A stretch of DNA of 5,789 nucleotides from Deltaproteobacteria bacterium (GCA_030667105.1 DAOUWN010000157.1:1-5789), one strand, 5' to 3'. Positions 1 through 5,789 are shown, counted from the stretch's first letter. The notes: generated from the letters alone by a model not told the origin. Numbers and translations: made by a program.

Positions 1-126
1 AATAGGCGCCAAAAGAGCGGGGTTTTTTGTGCATACAAATATGGTGGTCAAACCTAACTTGACAATAAGAAAGCACAACAGTATTATCAATGCATAAGAT
101 TTTATGGGTGAGCGTTTGCTGCTCAT
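1..126 (-). CDS. N-terminus of a membrane-anchored protein, possibly YlxF/MotE-like (partial, runs off left edge)
   Basis: The frame is open for 42 codons from an ATG at 126-124 to the window edge, without a stop. The ATG overlaps the fliJ stop as ATGA, and a Shine-Dalgarno-like GGAAGG lies at 135-140, 8 nt upstream. The product starts with a short basic stretch (MSSKRSPIKS), then a hydrophobic segment at about residues 11-32 (ALIILLCFLIVKLGLTTIFV), as expected for an N-terminal signal anchor with the rest outside the cytoplasm. The next visible residues include CTKNPALLAP. No diagnostic domain lies within the window. In many bacteria the gene after fliJ encodes a YlxF/MotE-type protein with an N-terminal membrane helix, a coiled coil and an MgtE_N-like region, so position and topology suggest that family. 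The existence of the gene is well supported by coupling and frame; the family is inference from context. Confidence 0.75.
   Translation of the reverse strand, partial: MSSKRSPIKSYALIILLCFLIVKLGLTTIFVCTKNPALLAPI
59..87 (+). promoter_or_regulatory. Sigma70-like promoter match, antisense to the operon (doubtful)
   Basis: The plus strand has TTGACA at 59-64, a 17-nt spacer, and TATTAT at 82-87, that is 6/6 and 5/6 matches to the consensus hexamers at the ideal distance. A transcript would start near position 94 and run antisense into fliJ. The site lies inside codons for the hydrophobic helix of the left-edge gene, an A/T-rich stretch where chance matches are frequent, and no convincing plus-strand gene follows. 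Confidence 0.25.
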
Positions 127-587
127 ACTATTTGCCTTCCCTCAAACTGACACGACCCTAGCCTCAGGCTGACAAGTTCATCTGCCGCCTTTTGTTCTGC
201 CCGGTTAATCCTTTGCACATGCTTCGTGTATTCGCTTTGCCTTACCCACTCCAAGGTCTCTTTCTTGATCCGTTCGGTTTCGGCAGCCTGGTGCCTTTCT
301 TTAATTGTTCTGCCGATCCCGACTAAACGTTCGTTTTCGGATTCAATCCTATCGCTCAATCCTTGCAAATAGTCAGTATGGATTCGATATCGATTCGCCT
401 TCATCCCTTCTGCCTGTCGAGAGTCAAGCTCAGTGGCGGCATCCTTTCTGTTCTGCTGCATTTCTTGGATTTTTTTCTTGGTCTGAGAAAGGTCCTGTTT
501 TGCCCTGGCCAGCTCTATCAGGGCGAGCCGTTCAAGGTATTGTCTATATCGAATGACAGGTTCAAGCCTGAATCTAAACCGTTTCAT
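123..587 (-). CDS. fliJ: Flagellar export chaperone/stalk protein FliJ
   Basis: FliJ is a small antiparallel coiled-coil protein of the flagellar type III export apparatus. In the known family it sits in the centre of the FliI hexamer, contacts FlhA and helps recycle export chaperones. The product is 154 aa from the ATG at 587, close to the usual ~147 aa. It begins with the family-typical MKRFRFRLEPVIRYR, is almost wholly charged and helical with no membrane segment, and carries the characteristic C-terminal patch EQKAADE at residues 131-137. The frame continues upstream to a TTG at 602, which would add five residues (MKTSI). I prefer the ATG because FliJ proteins normally start at the K-[RK]-F-x-F motif. 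The SD is weak either way (GAAG at 597-600), and the start overlaps the end of fliI by 14 nt, so coupling is likely. The stop overlaps the next gene as ATGA. Confidence 0.93.
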   Translation of the reverse strand: MKRFRFRLEPVIRYRQYLERLALIELARAKQDLSQTKKKIQEMQQNRKDAATELDSRQAEGMKANRYRIHTDYLQGLSDRIESENERLVGIGRTIKERHQAAETERIKKETLEWVRQSEYTKHVQRINRAEQKAADELVSLRLGSCQFEGRQIV

Positions 588-1899
588 GATCGACGTCTTC
601 AAACAACTTCTTCAACCTGCTGATTCCGACCTCAAATGATACCTTTTCAGCAATGTCTTGCCTCAGAAATGCATTAATCCTTTCAATCATCTTTTTGGCA
701 AAATCTATCTTTGGGTCACTGCCATCCACATAGGCCCCGATCGATATGAGATCTTCGGCATCACGATACGTGGCCATTATCTCCGTGACCTTCCGGAAAA
801 GTTTCATATGTTGTGGATCAACAATCTCCCTCATGACCCTGCTGACACTGGCAAGGACGTCTATGGCTGGGTAATGACCTCTATTTGCCAGATTCCTTGA
901 AAGGACGATATGGCCGTCCACAACCGATCGGACTGCATCTCCCACCGGATCATTCATGTCATCGCCTTCCACCAGAACTGTATATATGCCCGTTATGGCT
1001 CCCTTGCCCTCAATGCTTCCCGCGCGTTCAAGGAGCTTGGGGAGCTGGGCAAAAAAAGATGGGGTATAACCTCTTACTGTGGGGGGTTCTCCAACAGCCA
1101 GGCCAATATCGCGTGAAGACATTGCAAATCTTGTAATCGAGTCCATGACCAAAAGCACGTCCATGCCCCGATCCCTGAAGTATTCCCCAAGGGTGGTCGC
1201 CATGTGCGCCCCACGCATTCTGATCAACGGAGACATATCAGAAGTTACCGCCACAACAATAGACTTCCGCAGCCCTTCTTGGCCGAGAGTCTGGTCAACA
1301 AAGTCCTTTACTTCCCGCCCCCGTTCTCCAATCATGGCAACAATGCTAACGTCGGCCTTCGTATGTCGCGCCATCATCCCCATGAGAACACTTTTGCCGA
1401 CACCTGAGCCCGACATTATTGCCACCCGCTGCCCCTTGCCAATCGTTATCAGAGTATTGAGCGCGCCAATGCCCACATCGGCCACTTCGCCTATACATCG
1501 CCGGTTCATAGGATTAATCACCTTGCCGTACAGGGGATAGTGAACGCTCGAAGGAATCGGGCCACGTCCATCAATAGGTTCACCAAAACCGTTCACCACT
1601 CTTCCCAAATAAGCATCCCCCACCGGGACGTATGGCCGGTCATGCACAAGGACGATCTTGCATCCCGGGCTGATCCCCCTCATTTCTCCGTAGGGCATCA
1701 ACATTATTCTACGATCCTTAAAGCCGACCACTTCGCCCAGCACATCTTCCCCTTCCGCGTTCCGAATACTGCAAGTACTCCCCACACCCATGCTCGGACC
1801 GTGGCCTTCTGCAATAAGTCCGGTTACCTTAACAACCCTGCCTTCGGCCGTTATGCACCGGCTGGAATTTACGGCATCTACATATTGGTTCCAGTTCAC
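574..1899 (-). CDS. fliI: Flagellum-specific ATPase FliI
   Basis: FliI is the F1-beta-like ATPase of the flagellar export apparatus; it hydrolyses ATP to help load substrates and chaperones at the FlhA/FlhB gate. The 441-aa length is normal. Visible motifs are the P-loop SGSGVGKS at residues 163-170, the GERGREV segment with the expected catalytic Glu192, and Walker B DVLLVMDS ending in Asp253. The conserved YTPSFFAQLPKLLERAG stretch starts at about residue 278, and SVSRVM with the probable arginine finger Arg354 is at 351-356. The N-terminal ~95 residues form the beta-barrel domain. The start codon is GTG (1899-1897), sharing GTGA with the fliH stop. No recognisable SD precedes it, but the frame is closed by an in-frame TGA a short way upstream with no other start between, so this is the only plausible start. 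Translation probably depends on ribosomes finishing fliH. All catalytic residues I can check are present. Confidence 0.97.
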   Translation of the reverse strand: MNWNQYVDAVNSSRCITAEGRVVKVTGLIAEGHGPSMGVGSTCSIRNAEGEDVLGEVVGFKDRRIMLMPYGEMRGISPGCKIVLVHDRPYVPVGDAYLGRVVNGFGEPIDGRGPIPSSVHYPLYGKVINPMNRRCIGEVADVGIGALNTLITIGKGQRVAIMSGSGVGKSVLMGMMARHTKADVSIVAMIGERGREVKDFVDQTLGQEGLRKSIVVAVTSDMSPLIRMRGAHMATTLGEYFRDRGMDVLLVMDSITRFAMSSRDIGLAVGEPPTVRGYTPSFFAQLPKLLERAGSIEGKGAITGIYTVLVEGDDMNDPVGDAVRSVVDGHIVLSRNLANRGHYPAIDVLASVSRVMREIVDPQHMKLFRKVTEIMATYRDAEDLISIGAYVDGSDPKIDFAKKMIERINAFLRQDIAEKVSFEVGISRLKKLFEDVDHETV

Positions 1900-2696
1900 G
1901 ACTGACGATTCACCATTTCTGCGTTCTCTTCTTCAAAGGTCTGCATGACTACCGCTGTAATCTTCTCCAACTGGCTCTCCAGCCGGGCGTCAACATGGCC
2001 AAAGGCTGTTTCAATAGCACAACCACCCGGACTGATGGAGGGATCAGGTTCCATTGTTATGGATTTCAAGTCCGTTATGCGATCAAAAAACTCCGGTCTC
2101 AGCTCTTTTACATATTCGATGTCTTCGGGGCTGACCTTGACCGTCACCTCTGATCGATCTGCCACAAGGTTTAAGGCCTCAAAAATGGTTTCACGAATAA
2201 TGCCATGGTCTATCCTGACTCTTCCGCGCACGATCTTTTCGGCAATGCGGCAAGCCAGATCCAATGTCTCTTTCTCGTGAAGTTTGATGAACTCCTGCTT
2301 GTAGGCAACCATCTCCTGCAAGGCCTGATGGATCCGTTCCAAGACCTTCTCGAGTTTCTTGGCTCCCATCTCCTGGCCGTCTTTCTCGCCCTGGGCAAAC
2401 CCTTTTTCGTAGGAATCCCGTTCAATCGAGCTTGCCTTATTCTTGGCTTCAGCCACAATCTCCTCCGCTCTTGCCGCAGCTTTGCCTGCAATCTCTTTGG
2501 CGCTTTCTCTGCCATCTGAGGACATATACTGAAACACGTCAACTTCGCCGTTATCACCATCGCAGAAGGCTTCAAAAACGCAACTATCAGTTTTGGAGGC
2601 CGAAGAAGGACCCGCGCCGTCAAAACACTCCATTTGATATGCCACCCAAGCATCGCCGTGTGACCCTGTTCCCCCTGCGTTACTAGACAAGGACAT
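1896..2696 (-). CDS. fliH: Flagellar assembly protein FliH (FliI regulator/peripheral stalk)
   Basis: FliH dimerises, binds the N-terminus of FliI, restrains its ATPase activity and links the ATPase to the C ring and export gate; it resembles the peripheral stalk of F/V-ATPases. The product is 266 aa, somewhat longer than the enteric protein (~235 aa). Residues 1-60 are low-complexity and acidic with Trp17 and three cysteines (Cys24, Cys39, Cys45). A long helix follows from about residue 63, rich in Ala, Glu and Lys. It contains the hallmark FliH/YscL glycine ladder: Gly99, Gly103, Gly107 and Gly111 in GxxxGxxxGxxxG spacing. The C-terminal FliH domain (about 140-255) ends in the typical DPSISPGGCAIETAFGHVDA block at 218-237. 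The ATG at 2696 has an SD-like AAGGGA at 2703-2708, 6 nt upstream, inside the end of fliG, giving a 14-nt overlap. Confidence 0.94.
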   Translation of the reverse strand: MSLSSNAGGTGSHGDAWVAYQMECFDGAGPSSASKTDSCVFEAFCDGDNGEVDVFQYMSSDGRESAKEIAGKAAARAEEIVAEAKNKASSIERDSYEKGFAQGEKDGQEMGAKKLEKVLERIHQALQEMVAYKQEFIKLHEKETLDLACRIAEKIVRGRVRIDHGIIRETIFEALNLVADRSEVTVKVSPEDIEYVKELRPEFFDRITDLKSITMEPDPSISPGGCAIETAFGHVDARLESQLEKITAVVMQTFEEENAEMVNRQS

Positions 2697-3705
2697 CTTC
2701 TTTCCCTTTCACGAGAATCACCTTCCCCTCAGCTTCAAGTTCCCTGGCAACCCGGATCAGATTCTGCTGGGCCACTTCAACTTCGCTCAGTTTCACGGGT
2801 CCCATGACCTCCATATCCTCACGAAGCATCTCTCCTGCCCTTGACGACAGATTGCCAAAGATCTTCTCCCTCATTTCTTCTGAGGCAGTCTTCAGCGCTA
2901 TGCTTAGTTGCTGACTCTCCACCTGCTTTAAGATCTCACGCATCCCTCGATCATCTACCTTAAGAAGATCTTCAAAGATAAACATCAGTTGCCTGACTTC
3001 ATCGGCGATTCCCGCTCTCTCTTCTTCAATTGCACTCAGCACGTTTTCTTCGGTCTCTCTACCGACTTCATTCAGCATATCGGCAAGGGCGCCAACTCCG
3101 CCGATTTTCTTCCCACCCTCTGCGTCGCCTCGGCTCAGAAGCTCCTTTTTGAGTGCGTCGTCTACTTCCTTGATGACTTCCTTAGGCACGCGATTGATTT
3201 CCGCGATTCGCATTGCCAACTTACCTTGCATCTCGCTTGGCAATCCCTTCAGGATTTCGGCAGCCCTCCCCGAACTCAGATGGACTAGTATCAAGGCAAT
3301 GGTTTGAGGATGTTCCCCTTTAATGAGGTTTATAAGGTCCTTGGTATCCATCGCCTCAAGATAATTGAAGGGGGCGTTCTTTTTGCCTCTTTCGATTTCC
3401 TTGTAAATGGTGTCGGCCTTCTCCTTGTCCATGCCAAGATCCATAAGAGCCTTTAAAAAGGCATCTCCTTTGATTACTAATTGATTGGTTTCAATATTCT
3501 CTGCAAACTCCGTTAGAACGTTTCTCATGACATCAGGAGGGACGTATTCGATAATCGACATATGGGAGGCAAGCGTGCCAACCTCTTCCTCATCCATCTT
3601 CTTTAGCATTTCTGAGGTAAACTGTTCTCCCATCATCATAAGAAAGACTGCTGCCTTCTGTGGTCCCGTCAATTTTTGAGCATCTAAAGTAACACTCTGT
3701 GCCAT
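2683..3705 (-). CDS. fliG: Flagellar motor switch protein FliG
   Basis: FliG is the rotor protein of the C ring. Its N-domain holds the FliF tail, its middle domain binds FliM, and its C-terminal helix meets the stator to generate torque. With the start at 3705 the product is 340 aa, normal for the family. Visible are the EHPQ motif at residues 131-134, the glycine-rich linker GGKKIGGVG (about 197-205), and the MFIF hinge at 241-244. In the torque helix, aligned from memory to the E. coli charges K264, R281, D288, D289 and R297, the residues are Lys272, Arg289, Glu296, Asp297 and Lys305, so charge is kept at all five. The frame also extends to a TTG at 3726, but the ATG at 3705 follows GAGGA by 6 nt and yields MAQSVTLDAQKLTGPQKAA, the expected FliG beginning. 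It shares one base with the fliF stop (TGATG). Confidence 0.97.
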   Translation of the reverse strand: MAQSVTLDAQKLTGPQKAAVFLMMMGEQFTSEMLKKMDEEEVGTLASHMSIIEYVPPDVMRNVLTEFAENIETNQLVIKGDAFLKALMDLGMDKEKADTIYKEIERGKKNAPFNYLEAMDTKDLINLIKGEHPQTIALILVHLSSGRAAEILKGLPSEMQGKLAMRIAEINRVPKEVIKEVDDALKKELLSRGDAEGGKKIGGVGALADMLNEVGRETEENVLSAIEEERAGIADEVRQLMFIFEDLLKVDDRGMREILKQVESQQLSIALKTASEEMREKIFGNLSSRAGEMLREDMEVMGPVKLSEVEVAQQNLIRVARELEAEGKVILVKGKEDVLV

Positions 3706-5306
3706 CACTTTTCCTCGTGCAACCAACCCCTGAGCAATTGTTCGGTTCTTTCTGCATTGTCTCGTGCCAGCCTCATTGTCCGCTCCCGTATGCTTTTATC
3801 CTTGGGTTCAGGCAACGCAGCCGATCTGGATTGCCCATCCGGCAAGGCAGTTGTTCCTGATTCCCCTTCCAAAGCAGGCAACTGTTTTGCGCTCTCACCA
3901 ATCGTGCCGATTTCTTTGACTGATCTCAGGAGCGGTCGAACCACAAACAGAAAAATCAGGATGACCAGCACGAAATTAAGCGCTGTCTTGGAGTACTGAC
4001 GCGCCAGGCCCAACCAGTCTGTCCCTGGCCTTTCAAGGATCCCGCTTGTGTCAGATGAAATTGAAAGCGGGAAAGAACTTACATAGATCTGATCACCGCG
4101 ATCCTCATCAAAGCCCATGGCCCTTTTTACGATATTTTCAAGCTCCTGAAGTTCTTCTTTGCTTCTTGGCACGTATTTTTTTGTTTCTGACCCATCTTCG
4201 GCCGTAGCTACTTCATAGTTTCCATCCACGGCTGCTGCTGCCGAAAGCCTCTTAACTCCCCCCGAAGGCTTTGTGACATGTCGCGTGACTCTGTTTATCT
4301 CGTAGTTGACCACTTCATCGTCTTTCTGAGATCGCGTCCTTGCGTCAGTCCCCTGAACAGGGATAGTGCCCTGGTTGGTAGTCTCAAGACGAGCTGCCGA
4401 TCCCTTTGCCCGGTCTTTTTCAGACAACTCAGATTTGCGCTGTCTGCTCCTGATCACACTGCTGTCGGGGTCATATTTCTCTTCACTAAAATCGATCTGA
4501 TCAAGGTCTATGTCAGCGCTGACACGCACTATTGCCTTGCCTTTGCCCACAATGCCTTCCAATATACTCTGAATACGCCCTGCGATTCGCGTCTCTATCT
4601 GACGTTGATAATCGAGCCTATTGCTGGTCAAAAGAGCCGACTGATCTGCCTGATTCGGCCCCTTGAACAACACCTTGCCGGAAGAATCAACGATCGTAAC
4701 CTGCTCGGGCACAAGCCCCTCCACAGCGCTTGCCACAAGATGCACAATCCCTGCGACCTTATCAGGAGCAAGCGGAGACCTGAGTTTCAACAGCACAGAG
4801 GCGGATGAGGGCTTGCTGTCTTCGACAAACAGAGAGTCTTCAGGCATGACCAGAAGGACGCGGCAATGTTCAACCTCTCGAAAATCGTTAATGGTTCTCA
4901 CCAGTTCGCCTTGAAGCGCCCTTTGATAGTTGAGCCTCTGGACAAATTCGGTGGTGCTGAAATTCGTCTGGTCAAAAATCTCAAAGCCTACATGACCTCC
5001 TACCGGCAACCCGTCATTGGCCAGGGCCAGTCGCAATTCATAGACCTTGTCGGCTGGGACCAAAACCGTGGCGCCTCCACCGCCAAGCTTGTATGGAATC
5101 CTCTGTTCCTTTAGCTTGGATACGATCTTGCCTGCGTCCTCCTGGGAAAGATTACCGTATAGAACTTGATAATCAACCTGATTAGCCCAGAAGAACATCA
5201 TGGCAAAGCCGGTCACCACAAGCACCAGCACAATTGCCATGGTAACCTTCTTAGGGGTGGGCATGGCCTTGAAAACGGCAATGAACTGTTCGATAAGCGC
5301 TCTCAT
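3705..5306 (-). CDS. fliF: Flagellar MS-ring protein FliF
   Basis: FliF multimerises in the inner membrane to form the MS ring, the platform on which rod, C ring and export gate assemble. The product is 533 aa, slightly shorter than the ~550-560 aa enteric proteins. It has a short cytoplasmic N-terminus, a first membrane helix at about 21-41 (VTMAIVLVLVVTGFAMMFFW), and a periplasmic YscJ/FliF-like region from about 45 to 220, including FSTTEFVQRLNYQRALQGEL at 116-135. The FliF C-domain, about 225-410, holds a polar loop at 275-335. The second membrane helix is at about 442-460. The tail from 461 has a flexible linker, then RERTMRLARDNAERTEQLLR (507-526), the segment expected to bind the FliG N-domain. 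The ATG at 5306 follows GAGG (5311-5314) with a short 4-nt spacer, 39 nt after fliE. Confidence 0.97.
   Translation of the reverse strand: MRALIEQFIAVFKAMPTPKKVTMAIVLVLVVTGFAMMFFWANQVDYQVLYGNLSQEDAGKIVSKLKEQRIPYKLGGGGATVLVPADKVYELRLALANDGLPVGGHVGFEIFDQTNFSTTEFVQRLNYQRALQGELVRTINDFREVEHCRVLLVMPEDSLFVEDSKPSSASVLLKLRSPLAPDKVAGIVHLVASAVEGLVPEQVTIVDSSGKVLFKGPNQADQSALLTSNRLDYQRQIETRIAGRIQSILEGIVGKGKAIVRVSADIDLDQIDFSEEKYDPDSSVIRSRQRKSELSEKDRAKGSAARLETTNQGTIPVQGTDARTRSQKDDEVVNYEINRVTRHVTKPSGGVKRLSAAAAVDGNYEVATAEDGSETKKYVPRSKEELQELENIVKRAMGFDEDRGDQIYVSSFPLSISSDTSGILERPGTDWLGLARQYSKTALNFVLVILIFLFVVRPLLRSVKEIGTIGESAKQLPALEGESGTTALPDGQSRSAALPEPKDKSIRERTMRLARDNAERTEQLLRGWLHEEK
3712..3716 (-). promoter_or_regulatory. 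Ribosome-binding site that fixes the fliG start
   Basis: GAGGA on the minus strand lies inside the last codons of fliF, 6 nt before the ATG at 3705-3703. It supports that ATG over the upstream in-frame TTG at 3726, which lacks the family-typical N-terminus. Confidence 0.8.
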
Positions 5307-5345
5307 TCTTCCTCTTTATTCATCATTTCAAATACCCGGAGACAA

Positions 5346-5636
5346 CTAGAACGGCATTCTCATAATCTCCCTATAGGCATCCATGGCCTTGTTTCGAACC
5401 TGAAGGAGAAGTCTTAGGGAAATACCGGCCTTTTCAAGGGAAATCATAGTCTCATGGATACCCACCTGTCCTTTCGCGAGTTTCTCGACGGATCTGTCAC
5501 CCTCAATCTGCATGTCGTTCACGCGTTTGACAGCTTGTTGGATAAAATCAGAAAACCCCCCGGATTTACCGCGAGCTTTTCCCCCTGCGCTAAAAGCATC
5601 AGGACGGATCTTGCTCTGAATTATTAAATCGCTCAT
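5346..5636 (-). CDS. fliE: Flagellar hook-basal body protein FliE
   Basis: FliE is the small adaptor between the MS ring and the proximal rod and is among the first proteins exported through the flagellar gate. The product is 96 aa, close to the usual ~100 aa, with no cleavable signal peptide, as expected for a type III export substrate. The N-terminal ~28 residues are polar and glycine-rich, so probably disordered. FSDFIQQAVKRVNDMQIEGD begins the first amphipathic helix at residue 28. The C-terminus, SLRLLLQVRNKAMDAYREIM (about 73-92) followed by RMPF, is the family signature. The ATG at 5636 is preceded by GGGAG at 5643-5647 with a 6-nt spacer. It is the first gene after the 118-nt spacer, so it either continues the flgBC transcript or starts its own. 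I see no convincing promoter to decide this. Confidence 0.96.
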   Translation of the reverse strand: MSDLIIQSKIRPDAFSAGGKARGKSGGFSDFIQQAVKRVNDMQIEGDRSVEKLAKGQVGIHETMISLEKAGISLRLLLQVRNKAMDAYREIMRMPF

Positions 5637-5642
5637 CTATTT

Positions 5643-5647
5643 CTCCC
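5643..5647 (-). promoter_or_regulatory. Ribosome-binding site of fliE
   Basis: The minus strand reads GGGAG here, 6 nt before the fliE ATG. It is also the end of the final in-phase heptamer (ACGGGAG), and a similar unit, TAGGGAG, recurs at 5699-5705. Confidence 0.75.
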
Positions 5648-5650
5648 GTA

Positions 5651-5667
5651 TGACTATTCATTAGTCA
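5651..5667. repeat. Perfect inverted repeat TGACTA-N5-TAGTCA upstream of fliE
   Basis: Six-base arms at 5651-5656 and 5662-5667 flank a 5-base centre (TTCAT). The dyad lies 15 nt from the fliE start and just upstream of its SD, where an operator or small RNA hairpin could affect expression. The arms fall within the heptamer tract, so the symmetry may only reflect similar units in opposite orientation. The stem is A/T-rich and short and has no U-tract, so it is not a terminator. Confidence 0.4.
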
Positions 5668-5754
5668 CTGGTGAATGGTCATTGGCGCCTACTGACTACT
5701 CCCTATTTCTTACTGCTTACTGCCACTTCATGCATCCGGCATCGGGCATCATCA

Positions 5755-5789
5755 CTACTTCCCTATCTCAAGGGCCTTCAGCGCCATTC
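5755..5789 (-). CDS. flgC: C-terminus of proximal rod protein FlgC (partial, runs off right edge)
   Basis: Only the last ten codons and a TAG stop (5757-5755) are inside the window, reading MALKALEIGK. This matches the usual end of FlgC, a C-terminal helix finishing in a short [LT]-L-x-[IL]-G-[KRQ] motif, and flgB-flgC directly upstream of fliE is a very common arrangement. FlgC forms part of the proximal rod and contacts FliE. Ten residues are little evidence, so the call rests on the motif plus gene order. Another rod-type protein cannot be excluded from this fragment alone. Confidence 0.72.
   Translation of the reverse strand, partial: MALKALEIGK

Larger units (their letters stand above)
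5643..5754 (-). repeat. Degenerate heptanucleotide tandem tract filling the flgC-fliE spacer
   Basis: Read on the minus strand from the base after the flgC stop, the spacer divides into exactly sixteen 7-base units (112 nt): TGATGAT, GCCCGAT, GCCGGAT, GCATGAA, GTGGCAG, TAAGCAG, TAAGAAA, TAGGGAG, TAGTCAG, TAGGCGC, CAATGAC, CATTCAC, CAGTGAC, TAATGAA, TAGTCAT, ACGGGAG. Neighbouring units resemble one another in local families (xxxxGAT, TARxxAx, CAxTxAC), and position 6 is A in 14 of 16. The last unit contains the GGGAG that serves as the fliE SD. Seven units start with a TAA or TAG, and because 7 is not a multiple of 3 these stops fall in all three frames. It resembles in style the heptanucleotide STRR repeats of cyanobacteria. 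Function is unknown. Confidence 0.65.

Noticed and set aside
5..28. Possible plus-strand terminator: G/C-rich GAGCGGGG followed by six T's.
   Set aside because: No complementary left arm lies inside the window, and the stretch is coding on the minus strand for the left-edge gene. It cannot be supported without sequence to the left.
105..120. Sigma54-like match TGGGTG-N5-TTGCT on the plus strand, with GG and GC at the correct spacing.
   Set aside because: Only the core GG/GC and the TTGCT half agree, the CAC of the -24 element is missing, it points antisense into fliJ, and it lies in codons of the left-edge gene. Probably chance.
90..161. Short plus-strand peptide frame after the sigma70-like match (ATG at 90, 23 codons).
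   Set aside because: No ribosome-binding site and too short to judge; it overlaps two minus-strand genes.
1079..1540. Plus-strand open frame (153 codons) opposite fliI.
   Set aside because: Antisense shadow of the conserved FliI ATPase domain; the predicted protein has no family features.
2210..2653. Minus-strand open frame (147 codons) in another frame within fliH.
   Set aside because: Its arginine- and tryptophan-rich product is typical of an out-of-frame reading, while the fliH frame has clear FliH motifs.
4278..4808. Long plus-strand open frame (176 codons) opposite fliF.
   Set aside because: It lies wholly antisense to a well-recognised fliF, has no recognisable protein character, and its composition is what the reverse complement of fliF codons would give.
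5710..5728. TGGCAG on the minus strand as a sigma54 -24 element upstream of fliE.
   Set aside because: No GC dinucleotide at the required -12 distance; the resemblance comes from the heptamer unit GTGGCAG.

Overview
The window is a stretch of a bacterial flagellar operon, read entirely from the minus strand (right to left). In transcription order it holds the last codons of flgC (right edge), then fliE, fliF, fliG, fliH, fliI, fliJ, and the first 42 codons of a further membrane-anchored gene running off the left edge. The order flgC-fliE-fliF-fliG-fliH-fliI-fliJ is typical of Gram-negative flagellar gene clusters. Overall protein character and moderate G+C suggest a deltaproteobacterial (Desulfobacterota-like) organism. 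That placement is my inference from protein flavour, not a sequence search.

The genes make the membrane base of the flagellum and its export engine. FliE joins the rod to the MS ring, FliF forms the MS ring, and FliG is the rotor protein that takes torque from the stators. FliH, FliI and FliJ form the cytoplasmic ATPase complex that feeds the type III export gate. FlgC is a proximal rod protein. The left-edge gene starts with a transmembrane segment and sits where many bacteria carry a YlxF/MotE-like gene.

The array is very compact from fliF leftward. fliF/fliG share one base (TGATG), fliG/fliH overlap by 14 nt, fliH/fliI by 4 nt (GTGA), fliI/fliJ by 14 nt with the preferred fliJ start, and fliJ/the last gene by 4 nt (ATGA). 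This points to translational coupling. The only spacers are fliE-fliF (39 nt) and flgC-fliE (118 nt).

The flgC-fliE spacer is the most unusual part of the window. From just after the flgC stop to the fliE ribosome-binding site it can be divided into sixteen consecutive 7-base units (5643-5754), degenerate but in constant phase. No promoter or terminator inside the operon was convincing. Apart from that tract, this is an ordinary and apparently intact flagellar operon; no new biochemical system is evident.
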